A stretch of DNA of 64,000 bases from Bryobacterales bacterium. GTDB lineage: Bacteria > Acidobacteriota > Terriglobia > Bryobacterales > Bryobacteraceae. Under the pieces are notes generated by a model. That model was given only the letters and a program-made list of their open reading frames with translations, was not told where the DNA came from and did not search any database. Position numbers and translations under genes: made by a program. Below, one piece after another: positions 25,653 through 34,119 of this stretch. The stretch covers positions 22,539 to 86,538 of the forward strand of contig JAEUQC010000017.1 in NCBI GenBank assembly GCA_016789905.1, given 5' to 3'. How positions within the stretch are numbered: position 1 is the first letter of the stretch; every line of letters starts with the position of its first letter.

Positions 25653-26737
25653 TTAGGAGTTGTAGTAATGAATGGACATTGAGCAGACTTCGCCGCAGTC
25701 GTTGGGGAAACGGTGACAGGCGATTTGGGGTGCGCCGCGGGCGGCGGAAAGAAGGACGCGGGCGACGGCGGAACCGGCGATGGCGGAATCGGTGAAGCCG
25801 GCGCCGGCATGTTCAGCGGCGATGGCGGCGACAGCGGCGATGCGCCCGTGACGGCGGGACTCATCGCCGAGTGTTTGCGCGCCTGGGGCCGCGCCCTGCG
25901 GGTTGACAGGGATGGCGGGGGCCATGGAAGCGGCGGCGGCGAGCGCGGCGCGAACGTCGGCGCGGACCGCGGACATACGTTTGGCGGCGGATTTGGCGAC
26001 GAGGGGCGGCTTCTTGGCGGTGCGCATTTTGTGGAAGCCGCGGGAGGCGGATTTGGCGTAGCCGATGGCGCCGAGGGTGGCGTGCTGGATGGCCTCACTG
26101 GCGGCGTCGGCGACCTCGGCGACGGTGGGAGCGTGGAGAGCGGCGATGTTGGCGGCGGCGTTGGCGACGGGTGTGTGGAGGGCGTTTGCGGTGATGGCGA
26201 GCCTGGCGGCGGCGAGCGTGGCGCCGGAGCCGGCCTCGTTATAGGCGCCGACGACGGCGTTGCGGCAGGAGGATTTCAGGTCGTGCGCGCCGAGGGCAAC
26301 GGCGTTGATGGCGCCTTGGACGATGCGGGGCATGATAGCGGCGGCGGCACGAAGGACGGCTTCGGAGGCGGACTGCGCAAGATTGGCCACAGCGGGGAGG
26401 GCGGCGTAGGTATTGGCCGCGCGGGAGTGGGTGAGGGCGGCGTCGAGAAATCCGTCGGGCCCGTCGAGCCTATTGGCGATGGTTTCTAGAGGGTAGGGGG
26501 AGGCGATGGCGTAAAGGAGGGCGGGGTTGCCGGGGTCGACCGAGATCGCGTGGAATTCAGCGATATCGGTGGCGACGGAGGCCCAGTTCAGGCCATTGTC
26601 AACGCTGCGGAACAGTTCCCCATTTTCCGCGCCATAGAGGACGCCGGCATTGTTTGGATCGGCGGCGAGCGCGGTGAACCGATGCCCGTTGGAGACGGGG
26701 GCCCAGGTGGCGCCATCGTCTGGGCTGTAGCCCAGGA
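25653..26737 (-). pseudogene. 3' part of IS-interrupted metallo-beta-lactamase/Asp-box gene
   Basis: This is the downstream half of the gene that starts at 30133. Reading from the left end of the insertion sequence, the frame is open without a stop for 361 codons. It begins LGYSPDDGATWAPV, a complete Asp-box, followed by a second one (SVDNGLNWASV) and NNAGVLYGAENGELF. The rest is a long Ala-rich helical tail rich in His and Cys at its end (CHRFPNDCGEVC). It cannot be expressed from the original start. An internal GTG at 26390 could start a 245-residue piece, but nothing shows that it is used. Confidence 0.85.
26718..26737. repeat. Target-site duplication, left copy (20 bp)
   Basis: GTCTGGGCTGTAGCCCAGGA stands directly outside the left inverted repeat of the insertion sequence. 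The identical 20 bp lies directly outside the right one (28616-28635). The core CTGGGCT-GT-AGCCCAG is itself a palindrome. Confidence 0.9.
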
Positions 26738-26756
26738 CTGGAGTTTCTACATAAAT

Positions 26757-28136
26757 TCAAGCGGCGGCGGCGCGAGTCATCGCTGGCGCGGAGATTTCGA
26801 AACCAAAAGGTTGTAGCAATTGGGGTTGTTCGGCCATTTCGATTCGTAGCAGGGCAATGAGATCGAGACAGGACGGCCGCCGGGCGCGTCGTCTCCACTT
26901 GGGAAGTTTCGCGTAGGCGGCTCCGCGGCCAGCGCCAAATGCGCGAATGGAAGCGAGGAGCAACGCGCTGTAAGCGGCAACCGCGAGGACAGGCTGTTTG
27001 GGCACCGAAGTAACGTTCCAAAGCTGTGCTTGGCCGACGCCGAGGGTGTCCTTTTCATCGCGGTGATTGACCTCGATCTGCCAGCGGTCGAAGTAGATTT
27101 GCAATAACTGTTTGGCGGAACAGCCAAGGTCGGTGGTGAGCAAGTACGCCTGCTGGCGATAGTACAGCTTCTTGCTTTTGCTCTTGCGATAGGGAGTCGG
27201 GGCGATAACGATGAGGCGAAGCGGACGCTGTTTGGCCCCGCCTTGCCAATACACACCGGCTACCTCTTTGTAGCGGACTTTGCGCCGTTTACCGCCGTAG
27301 AAGATCTTGGTTGTTTTCCATTCGCGGGTCTGATCGAGCCGCACTTGGTCGGGAGTGAACTTCTCGGTGTCGTAAAACCGTCGCGATCCGGCCGGCGCGC
27401 GAAAACACAGCTTGGCGTCTTTGCGGGCGCGAACCAGGAGCACGGACCGTTCCGGAATTTCTGCAAAGCAGGTTCGATTGCAAAAGCTGCCGTCGCCGGT
27501 TAACGCCAAGATCTTCTTCGCGCCGCCAGCCTGGTCCATTTCCGCCCGCAGTTGCCTGCCCATCTCGACGAAGCTGCGCGACATGTTTTGTTTCTTCACC
27601 GCTTCCTGATACTGTTTCATCTCCTCGTCGCCGGCTTTCTTGCCGGGACGTTTGACGCGCGAGACTTCCTGAAAGCGAATCGGTAAGGCGCGAGCGCCCA
27701 CCGGCGCGTTGCGATGCAACGGCACCAACAGCGAAGCCTGCAGAAAGCGCAGACCCAGCACAAGATTGACGTGGAACGGCGGCGACATCGGGTCGCGTTG
27801 ATAGAAGGCTTGTTGAATCGAGCGCCCGGTCTTGCGCAGCTTGGTGTCGTCGAGGGCCACGCCAATCAGACGTTGCGGACAATAGTCCAAAGCGCTTTTG
27901 AGGATGGGCTGGAACAGTTGCTGCGGCTCCCACTTACAGCGGGAATGAAGGAAGTACTCCGCGCTCCAGCTGCGGTCCTGGCCGCCGTTTGTCCAAATGA
28001 TGCGTGTGAGGCAACGCCGCCCCAGGCAGGCCAGCGATCCCAGAGCTTGGCGTACACCCCGGACGAAGGTCCGCCGCTGTGGAAACACCGAATCCCAATC
28101 GGCGGTAATAGCGACAAACTCGGCGAGCAGGCTCAT
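26757..28136 (-). CDS. DDE transposase, IS4 superfamily (IS701-like)
   Basis: A 459-residue transposase with an intact frame. Catalytic residues are visible as the first Asp in GVALDDTKLRKTG, the second in LTGDGSFCNR, and the Glu in the YREK-type block IYFDRWQIEVNHRDEKDTLG. The Lys and the LG that follow are typical of the IS4 group. An insertion domain lies between the second Asp and the Glu. Nothing in the frame suggests decay, so the element may still be active. It follows the accessory gene by 8 bp. Confidence 0.93.
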   Translation of the reverse strand: MSLLAEFVAITADWDSVFPQRRTFVRGVRQALGSLACLGRRCLTRIIWTNGGQDRSWSAEYFLHSRCKWEPQQLFQPILKSALDYCPQRLIGVALDDTKLRKTGRSIQQAFYQRDPMSPPFHVNLVLGLRFLQASLLVPLHRNAPVGARALPIRFQEVSRVKRPGKKAGDEEMKQYQEAVKKQNMSRSFVEMGRQLRAEMDQAGGAKKILALTGDGSFCNRTCFAEIPERSVLLVRARKDAKLCFRAPAGSRRFYDTEKFTPDQVRLDQTREWKTTKIFYGGKRRKVRYKEVAGVYWQGGAKQRPLRLIVIAPTPYRKSKSKKLYYRQQAYLLTTDLGCSAKQLLQIYFDRWQIEVNHRDEKDTLGVGQAQLWNVTSVPKQPVLAVAAYSALLLASIRAFGAGRGAAYAKLPKWRRRARRPSCLDLIALLRIEMAEQPQLLQPFGFEISAPAMTRAAAA

Positions 28137-28144
28137 GAGGCCTC

Positions 28145-28468
28145 CTACTTCAAAGAGAAAGTGTTCTTTTCCGGACGCAGAAAGCGGTCGCCGCGAGCCA
28201 CCTTCTTGGTGAGGGAGGAGACTAGACTTTCGCGGTCGACGGCGACGCCGAACTGAGCTTGTATCCGTTCCAAGATCAGAGAGACGTGCAACGGCGAGCG
28301 CGCCCTCTTGAGTATGTCGAACGCCATGTCAACCTGCGACAGACCTTTGCGGGAACGGGGCGTGGCCGACGTCGGCTCGCCGTGGCGGAGACGGCGGACA
28401 GCGCGGAGCTGTGCCTCCAGCGAGGATTCAAATACACCGAGGATCAGATCCTTGGTTTCGTCGTTCAT
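28145..28468 (-). CDS. IS accessory protein, winged-helix/HARE-HTH-like
   Basis: A 107-residue protein inside the insertion sequence, upstream of the transposase. I chose the ATG at 28468 (MNDETKDLILG). The N-terminus is a helical segment with EAQLRAVRRL. The C-terminal half reads as a winged helix: SQVDMAFDILKRARSPLHVSLILERIQ, FGVAVDRESLVSSLTKKVARGDRFLRPEKNTFSL, close in form to the HB1/HARE-HTH type. It could bind the element's ends or regulate transposition; that is inference. Confidence 0.72.
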   Translation of the reverse strand: MNDETKDLILGVFESSLEAQLRAVRRLRHGEPTSATPRSRKGLSQVDMAFDILKRARSPLHVSLILERIQAQFGVAVDRESLVSSLTKKVARGDRFLRPEKNTFSLK

Positions 28469-28615
28469 GGCGGACTCCCGAGCATACAGGCTCGGAGCCA
28501 GAATGACATACATGCGTCGGTCTGTCAATATGTAAGTGATTCGACAGACTCGCTACAGGGGTCAGCCGCCGCCCCGCTCATTAAACAAGATCAGCCGAAA
28601 ATGTAGAAACTCCAG

Positions 28616-30133
28616 GTCTGGGCTGTAGCCCAGGAAGCCGATGTCGTCAACGGCGAAGATACCGGTGGCGACGGCGGGATCGCGCAAAATGGCCTTGAAA
28701 TTGGGGCCCGGACCGGTGAGGGTGTTCCAATTGGCGGCGTTGTCCGGCGAGGAGCCGACGTGGCGAAGGGAATTGACGGCGAGCAGGGTGTTGTTGGCGG
28801 GGGAGGCGAGGGCCTTGAGATTCAAAGGCGAAGCAATGTTGGCCCACGCGGCGCCGGAGTTGGCGCTGTAGAAAAGATCGCCGCCGTTGGTGGCGATATA
28901 GAGCGCGGCGGCGTTGGCGGCGCCTATGGCGGCGGTGGCGACATCGTGGGTGGGGAGGGTGCGGACGACGGTCCAGGTGACGCCGGAATCGGCGCTGGTG
29001 AGGAGGGTGCGCCAGTGGTCATCGAACTGGAGCGCGTCGGCCATGAGGGGATGGAGAGCTTCAATGGCGGCTTGCCGGGCGGCGGCGGCGACAGCATGCC
29101 CGCCCTGGGTGGCGCCAAGGCCGTGGAGAAAGAGTTCGAGTTCGGCGGCGGCAGAGGCCAGCAGGGCGACGGCGGCCGATTGGATATGATCGAGCCTGGC
29201 GGTGGCTGGACGGCAACAACCGCGCGGCGTGCCGGGGAAGAGCAGCGCCACGTTGCCACGCGGACCGGGGTGTTCGGCTTCCACTTCCGAACCGCCGGTG
29301 TCGAGGCGGTAATTGTCGGCCCAATTGCGGTGCGTATAAGTGTCGATACCGTCGGGCGCCACGGGGTGTCCGTACTGGTTCCCCCAGCCGAAGGAGTAGG
29401 CGAGCGTTCGGGTGGTGTTGACGATGCCCTGCGCGAGAGGCCGCGGAATGCCGGCCTGGGTGGCGATATCGGCGCCGTGGTGGGCGGCGGTGATGGCGAT
29501 GGCGGAGGTGTCGCAGCCGTGGGTCATGACGCCGGCGTTGTAATCCATGTCCCCGGCAAGGAAGATGTACTGCCCGGCGTTATAGGGACTTTCGATGCGG
29601 AGCGCGAGGCCTGCGTCGTTCATGCCCTCGCTGCCGGTGGCGACGCTTTGGCCTTTGACGATGGTGTAGAAAGACCGCGTGGAAGTGACGACGCCGGCGT
29701 CAACGACGTAGTTGCGCGTGCGGCCGTTTTCGGCCAGCTTCTTCCGCATCGATTTGGCGACGGCGGAGAAGCCCTGCACGCCGACGTTGACTGTTTGATC
29801 GGGCGCGAGCCACTCGGTGTTCTGGAGCAATCCACGCTCAATGTGCTTCAGTCCGCCGTTGAAATGATCGTGATCCCAGTGGGAGAGGATGAACTTGGGG
29901 CCATGGTTGAAGCAGTACTTGTTTTCAGGAGCGCCGGTGGTGAAGAGCCCGCCCTTGATGGGGGAGCCGAAGTCGTAGTAGAGAAACGGGTGGCCATCTT
30001 CGTCGAAGATCACGTTGATGTTGCCCTGGCCGATGTCGCAAACAACGACGAAGGCGGGCGTATTGCCCGCGCCGGCGGGCAAGAACCAGGCGGCGAGCAG
30101 GTTGTCGAGTCCAACTTGATTCAACAGCGGCAT
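28616..30133 (-). pseudogene. 5' part of IS-interrupted metallo-beta-lactamase/Asp-box gene
   Basis: The first 506 codons of a large gene cut by the insertion sequence. The N-terminal ~270 residues form a ComEC-like metallo-beta-lactamase domain: VCDIGQGNINVIF, the metal site FILSHWDHDHFNGG (~82-94), IFLAGDMDYNAG and ITAAHHGAD. Sialidase-type Asp-boxes follow (SADSGVTWTVV, SANSGAAWANI, SPDNAANW). It would now read 18 codons into the element and stop at 28562. Joined to the 3' part with one target copy removed, the gene would encode about 860 residues in one frame. It lies 21 bp after the gene at 30155-30745, as the last gene of that operon. No signal peptide is seen. Confidence 0.88.
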
Positions 30134-30154
30134 AGAAGGTGATATTCGGGATGA

Positions 30155-30745
30155 CTAAACTTCAAAGACGTCAGAGAACCAGCGCAGTTCGCCCAGCCGC
30201 ATGGGATTGAGGCGTTCGAGGATGACGAAGGCGGGGTATTCGTTGGCGACCGTGCCAATGGTGGATGGATCGGCACTGCCGGGCGAGGGGAGATAGACGG
30301 TGCAGGGGGCGCCATTCACCGGATGGAGCAACACGCCCACCCAATTGCCGACATGGAGGTGCGGGCGTTGGCCGCGGCCGCCGAAATCGACGTCGCCCAG
30401 GCTCTGGTTCGTTTGCGCGATGGCGTTCGGAGAGGCGACGATTTCCACATGGCAAATACCGGAGACCTGTGCCATTACCTCGACGGCGGGGAAGTGGCGG
30501 TGGAGATAGCAGTTATCAAACCAACGCATGGCGATGCATTCGATGGTGATGTGCTGGCGTATCAGCGCGCCGCCCCACCATTCGTCTTCGATGGACTCAA
30601 TATAGCCGTAGAACGGACGCGGCGGAATCTCCGCGATGACATCGACTTCCACGTCCTCGCCCTGGTCCAGTTTCCGGGCTCGCTTGGAATTATTCTCCTT
30701 GGTGGTGCCACGCTTAACGGGGAACACGTCGCCGCGGTTATTCAT
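30155..30745 (-). CDS. Unknown protein in putative secretion-linked operon
   Basis: A 196-residue protein of unknown family. The start at 30745 (MNNRGDVFPVKRG) overlaps the end of the upstream gene by 8 nt. After a basic N-terminus (residues ~1-28) it is a mixed alpha/beta protein with PRPFYGYIESIEDEWWGGALIRQHITIE, several His and Cys (FDNCYLHRHF, GICHVEIVA) and a C-terminal FVILERLNPMRLGELRW. It has no signal peptide or membrane segment. Its place between a peptidoglycan-binding-domain protein and the metallo-beta-lactamase/Asp-box protein suggests that it acts with them. Confidence 0.7.
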   Translation of the reverse strand: MNNRGDVFPVKRGTTKENNSKRARKLDQGEDVEVDVIAEIPPRPFYGYIESIEDEWWGGALIRQHITIECIAMRWFDNCYLHRHFPAVEVMAQVSGICHVEIVASPNAIAQTNQSLGDVDFGGRGQRPHLHVGNWVGVLLHPVNGAPCTVYLPSPGSADPSTIGTVANEYPAFVILERLNPMRLGELRWFSDVFEV

Positions 30746-31391
30746 CGTCTTCCTCCTGCGCGATAAGCTTTTCGTCGATTTCAACCGGGGGCAGATTCCG
30801 TATTTCCGTTTCCAATTTCGGGAGGTTTGCGACGGTCGGCCAGATTCGCAGATCGACGGTGTTGTCTTGCCCGACGTAGGGGCTGTAGACCTTCGCCAAC
30901 AGATCCGTTGTGGCGGTGTTCAAATCGCCGCTGCCCTGGATACGCAGCAGGTCCTGAAACAGGCGCAGTTTTTGGGTTAACGGCGGCGCGTCGCCAGTGA
31001 GTTCGAGTTCGTCGTAGGAGAGGTTGTCCAGGCGGTCCTCGGCGCCGGTTTCGAGCGGGAGCGGGGCGATGGCCTCCAACGCGATGTTCCACACGGAGGG
31101 AGGATCGTTGGGTTCGTCGAGCCAGGCGGTGAGCGTGGCGGCAGTGGAGGAGGCGGGAATGAGATGGTCGATGAGGCCTTCCGCGGTGGTGTTGCCGCGG
31201 AACACCTGACCGCCGGCGTCGAGTTGATATGGCTTGTTTTTGTACGAGTGAAGCAGGCAGTCTTTGAGGACGATTCGAACGCGAGCCTTCTTCTCATAGG
31301 GGCAGGGGAGAATGGGAGACCGCGGGTCGTTATCTCCGGCGGTGGAGGCGGCCGTGTTCATCGCGTTGAAGTTCTGTGCGGATGAACTCAT
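30738..31391 (-). CDS. Protein with Ig/transthyretin-like and peptidoglycan-binding-like domains
   Basis: A 217-residue protein without a signal peptide. Residues ~36-92 (RVRIVLKDCLLHSYKNKPYQLDAGG, TTAEGLIDHLIPASS) resemble the small beta domain placed before peptidoglycan-binding domains in secretion-system accessory proteins. Residues ~118-170 (RLDNLSYDELELTG, QKLRLFQDLLRIQGSGDLNTATTDLLAKVY) follow the PGBD-1 pattern RLxNLxY ... FQ ... L ... G.LN..T...L...Y. This layout is one I associate with type VI secretion and related neighbourhoods. Its start overlaps the preceding gene as ATGA and its end overlaps the following gene by 8 nt. Confidence 0.72.
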   Translation of the reverse strand: MSSSAQNFNAMNTAASTAGDNDPRSPILPCPYEKKARVRIVLKDCLLHSYKNKPYQLDAGGQVFRGNTTAEGLIDHLIPASSTAATLTAWLDEPNDPPSVWNIALEAIAPLPLETGAEDRLDNLSYDELELTGDAPPLTQKLRLFQDLLRIQGSGDLNTATTDLLAKVYSPYVGQDNTVDLRIWPTVANLPKLETEIRNLPPVEIDEKLIAQEEDDE

Positions 31392-31762
31392 ACCTTTTCG
31401 GTTTCCTTTTCCTGCGTGCGCAAAACCTTTTCCGCCCACTGACAGACGCGGTCCAGCCGGGCGGCGGGCAACTGAGAGCGATCGTGCAAGAGCGCTGCCC
31501 AGGGGTAGCGGGGATCGGTGTCGAAGGCGGGCCCAAGGGCGTAGGTCAGGTTGACGAAGCGGATGATATCGGAGGCGGCCTGGAAGCCGGCGGCGCGTGC
31601 CTTTGCGATGGCGGCGCGGACCCGTTCCATGCCCGGGCCTTCGCCGTCGCGGAGCCACTGCTCCGCCCAATAACGGCGCACAAGCGCCGCCACCGAATCC
31701 TCGAAAGTATGTTGGGATGGCCCGGCCAAGACGGCTATTTGATCTGGACGAATCTTGAGCAT
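31388..31762 (-). CDS. Small accessory protein of type VI-like neighbourhoods
   Basis: A 124-residue cytoplasmic protein: MLKIRPDQIAVL, then FEDSVAALVRRYWAEQW, AAIAKARAAGFQAASDIIRFVNLTYALGPAFDTDPRYPWA. The arrangement 'short hydrophobic start, FED.....L...., A...G......I.....L....G..FD.DP..PWA' resembles small proteins found beside VgrG/PAAR and effector genes in many Proteobacteria. This family recognition is from memory and unverified. It is the first gene of a four-gene overlapping operon. The ATG at 31762 was preferred over the TTG at 31765. The 58 bp upstream up to 31821 hold nothing I can name. Confidence 0.68.
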   Translation of the reverse strand: MLKIRPDQIAVLAGPSQHTFEDSVAALVRRYWAEQWLRDGEGPGMERVRAAIAKARAAGFQAASDIIRFVNLTYALGPAFDTDPRYPWAALLHDRSQLPAARLDRVCQWAEKVLRTQEKETEKV

Positions 31763-31820
31763 CAAGTTTTCAAATCAAGCGCAACTATGGGGGCTACTTT
31801 AGCATAGGAACGCCGGCGGG

Positions 31821-32831
31821 TCAGCGGGGCAAGGTCATGAGAATCAGGCCATAGCCGACGCCGGCCTCGTCGGCGGCGCGGGCAATCTGGAACGCCATAT
31901 AGCGCCCGTCGGTGGAGATGACAGGGTTCGAGGCTTTCCAGCCCTGATAGTCGTTAAAGTGAGTGACGCGGACGAAGTCTTTGCCCATGCCGTCCAGCTT
32001 CAGTTTCCAGATATCGATTTCGCGGGAGCCGTGCTGGCCGCCGAGAGTCTCCACTTGTTTGGACGATTCGACGAGCGTGTATTGACCGTCGGGGAAGATG
32101 CCCTCGACTTCGTTGTAGATGGCGGCGGATTGGGAGAAGTCGATGACTTTGCCGGTGTTGAGATCGAGGCCCATGACGCCGCCAAGGCCTTTGGGACGGT
32201 AGCATGTAAACGTTAGTTTCCGGTCGTCGTCGTAGAAGTCCTGGGATTCGGCGACGCAACTCGGGTCCTTGCTTTCGAAGACAGTCTTTTTGTTGGTGAT
32301 GGTGAGCGCGCCGTTCACAAAGGCCAGATCGGCGACGACGATGCGCGAATAGCCGGCGGGGAGTTCGGGGAACTGGGCGGGCGTTTCGGACCAGGACATC
32401 TTCAACCGCGTTTTTGATATGGCGGCGCCTTCGCTCATCTTTTGGCCGAGTTTGACGGGTTTGGCGTTCGGCTCTTTGCTGAGGAACCAGAGCTCGTTGT
32501 CGCGGCGGCGGCTGGTGCGGATGTCGCTGAAACGTTCGGCGCCGATGAGGATGTAGTTGCCGTCGCTTAGGTGCATGATGCGGAGGAAGGCGGCGCCGGG
32601 GACGCCACAAGTGAGGCAGCGGATGATGCGGGTGCGGAGGTCAATGACGAAGGCGTCGCCGAAGCTTTTGGCCATAAAGGCGATGCGGTTGTTGTCTGGA
32701 GAAAAGTCGGCGCGCTCTCCGAAGTGTGTGAGCACCTGCATCGATTTGGGCAGATGATCCAGAGGGCTGCCGGGCTTGCGTTGCGCGGAAAGAGAGAGGG
32801 CGAAAAGGAGCACTGCGGCGGGGAGTTTCAT
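31821..32831 (-). CDS. Exported TolB/PD40-like beta-propeller protein
   Basis: A 336-residue protein with a signal peptide (MKLPAAVLLFALSLSAQ). It has repeated WD40/PD40-like blades: FSPDNNRIAFMAKSFGDAFVIDL, SDGNYILIGAERFSDI, FPDGQYTLVESS and ISTDGRYMAFQIAR, with the D-G-x-[YR] turn typical of such blades. The most likely place is the periplasm. Function unknown; the family includes TolB and many surface sensors. It is divergent from the RND adaptor gene, with a 75-bp gap. Confidence 0.78.
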   Translation of the reverse strand: MKLPAAVLLFALSLSAQRKPGSPLDHLPKSMQVLTHFGERADFSPDNNRIAFMAKSFGDAFVIDLRTRIIRCLTCGVPGAAFLRIMHLSDGNYILIGAERFSDIRTSRRRDNELWFLSKEPNAKPVKLGQKMSEGAAISKTRLKMSWSETPAQFPELPAGYSRIVVADLAFVNGALTITNKKTVFESKDPSCVAESQDFYDDDRKLTFTCYRPKGLGGVMGLDLNTGKVIDFSQSAAIYNEVEGIFPDGQYTLVESSKQVETLGGQHGSREIDIWKLKLDGMGKDFVRVTHFNDYQGWKASNPVISTDGRYMAFQIARAADEAGVGYGLILMTLPR

Positions 32832-32906
32832 ACGTGGCTCGCCCCGATGGTATCGCAGGGAGTGCGTTCGTGGCGCTCCTCATTCGGTACTCTAAAAGGT
32901 GAAGAC

Positions 32907-34118
32907 TTGTACACCTTGCAGCGACGATATTTCTCAATCCCGATACTGGCGGCAACGGCCGCGTTGATGTGCTCCTGCGGACGGGAGGCAGGGCCGGCGG
33001 CGTCCACGGCCCCACCGCCCCAAGCGGTGCGCGCGACGGAGGCGATTGCAGCGGACGTGCCGCTGGAGATTGCGGCGATAGGAAACGTCGAAGCGAGTTC
33101 GACAGTGGAAGTGAAGGCGCGCGTAACGGCGCCGGTGGTGCGCGTGCATTTTGCCGAGGGGCAGGATGTGCGCGCCGGCCAGTTACTGTTCGAACTGGAC
33201 GCCGAACCGTTCGTGCGGCAGATTGCGCAGATTGAGGCGAATATTGTCCGCGATGTGGCGCTGGCGCGGCAGGCGGAGGCGATTATTGCCCGCGACGAGG
33301 CGACCTGGAAAAATCTGAACGCGATTGCGACCCGGAGTTTGCAGTTGCAGAAAGAAGGCATTCTTTCGCGGGAGCAGGCCGACCAGGCCGTGACCAACGC
33401 CGACGCGGCGAAGGCCGCGGTGGAGGCGGGACGGGCGGCGGTGGAGAGCGCGAAGGCCGCCGAGCAGGCAGACCGCGCGCGGCTGCAGGAGACGAAGCTG
33501 CTGGTGGAGTACACGAAGATCTACGCGCCGATTTCCGGGCGGGCGGGCGCGATTGCGACCAAGCAAGGGAGCCTGGCCAAGCAGCATGACAATACGCTGG
33601 TGACGCTGCTGCAATTGACGCCGGTGCATGTGACGTTTTCCGTGCCGGAGAGCCTGCTGGCGGCGGTGCGGAAATACCAGAGCCAGCGGCCGCTGCGAAT
33701 TACGGCGGTGGTGTCGGGCGATGTTTCGAGCATCGGGCAGTTGGAGTTTATCGACAATACCGTGGACCCTGGGACGGGCGGCATTAAAATGAAGGCGCTG
33801 TTCGCGAACGCGGACCGGGTGTTGTGGCCCGGGCAGTTTGTGAACGTGAAAGCGCAACTGAACATGGAAGCGGCGCGCGTGCTGGTGACGGCGCAAGCCG
33901 TGCAAACAGGCCCGCAGGGCAAGTACGTGTGGCTGCTGAACGCGAAGGATTCGACGGTGGCTATGCGGACGGTGGAAGTGCCGCGGCTGGTGACGCTGGC
34001 CGGACGCGGGGAAATGGCGGTGGTGGCCAGCGGGCTGCAGGCCGGGGAGCGTGTGATCAACGAGGGGCAGAAGCGGCTCACGCCGGGCGGAAAAGTACGC
34101 TTGCTGGCGGCGAATTAG
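32907..34118 (+). CDS. RND efflux periplasmic adaptor (MFP) subunit
   Basis: A 403-residue adaptor. The frame is open far upstream, antisense to the propeller gene, but I place the start at the TTG at 32907, which has AGGTGA 7 bp before it and begins a signal sequence running into LMCSCGREAG, a rather weak lipobox. Then come VPLEIAAIGNVEASSTVEVKARV, the first lipoyl half (VRVHFAEGQDVRAGQLLFELD), a hairpin (~100-180), the second lipoyl half (IYAPISGRAGAIATKQGSL) and the beta-barrel region. It stands one base before the pump gene. With the pump and an outer-membrane channel encoded elsewhere it should form a drug- or solute-export system. Confidence 0.92.
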   Translation: MYTLQRRYFSIPILAATAALMCSCGREAGPAASTAPPPQAVRATEAIAADVPLEIAAIGNVEASSTVEVKARVTAPVVRVHFAEGQDVRAGQLLFELDAEPFVRQIAQIEANIVRDVALARQAEAIIARDEATWKNLNAIATRSLQLQKEGILSREQADQAVTNADAAKAAVEAGRAAVESAKAAEQADRARLQETKLLVEYTKIYAPISGRAGAIATKQGSLAKQHDNTLVTLLQLTPVHVTFSVPESLLAAVRKYQSQRPLRITAVVSGDVSSIGQLEFIDNTVDPGTGGIKMKALFANADRVLWPGQFVNVKAQLNMEAARVLVTAQAVQTGPQGKYVWLLNAKDSTVAMRTVEVPRLVTLAGRGEMAVVASGLQAGERVINEGQKRLTPGGKVRLLAAN

Positions 34119-34119
34119 T

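Larger units (their letters stand above)
26738..28615 (-). mobile_element. Insertion sequence, 1,878 bp, IS4-superfamily (IS701-like) with accessory ORF
   Basis: The ends are perfect 15-bp inverted repeats: CTGGAGTTTCTACAT at 26738-26752 and ATGTAGAAACTCCAG at 28601-28615. It carries a DDE transposase and, upstream of it, a 107-residue winged-helix-like protein, both on the minus strand. The transposase stop lies 4 bp from the left inverted repeat. The flanks are a 20-bp direct repeat, long for this superfamily. The element splits the metallo-beta-lactamase/Asp-box gene. About 130 bp between the right end and the accessory gene hold no gene and probably contain the promoter. Confidence 0.95.

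Noticed and set aside
23678..26098. Long open frame extending GH127 upstream to 26098
   Set aside because: The extra N-terminal part is Pro/Ser/Ala-rich antisense sequence overlapping the Ala-rich gene end; the ATG at 25609 starts a proper signal peptide.
28562..30133. Metallo-beta-lactamase gene taken as complete, ending at 28562
   Set aside because: The last 18 codons lie inside the insertion sequence, and the true continuation is found in frame on the other side of the element.
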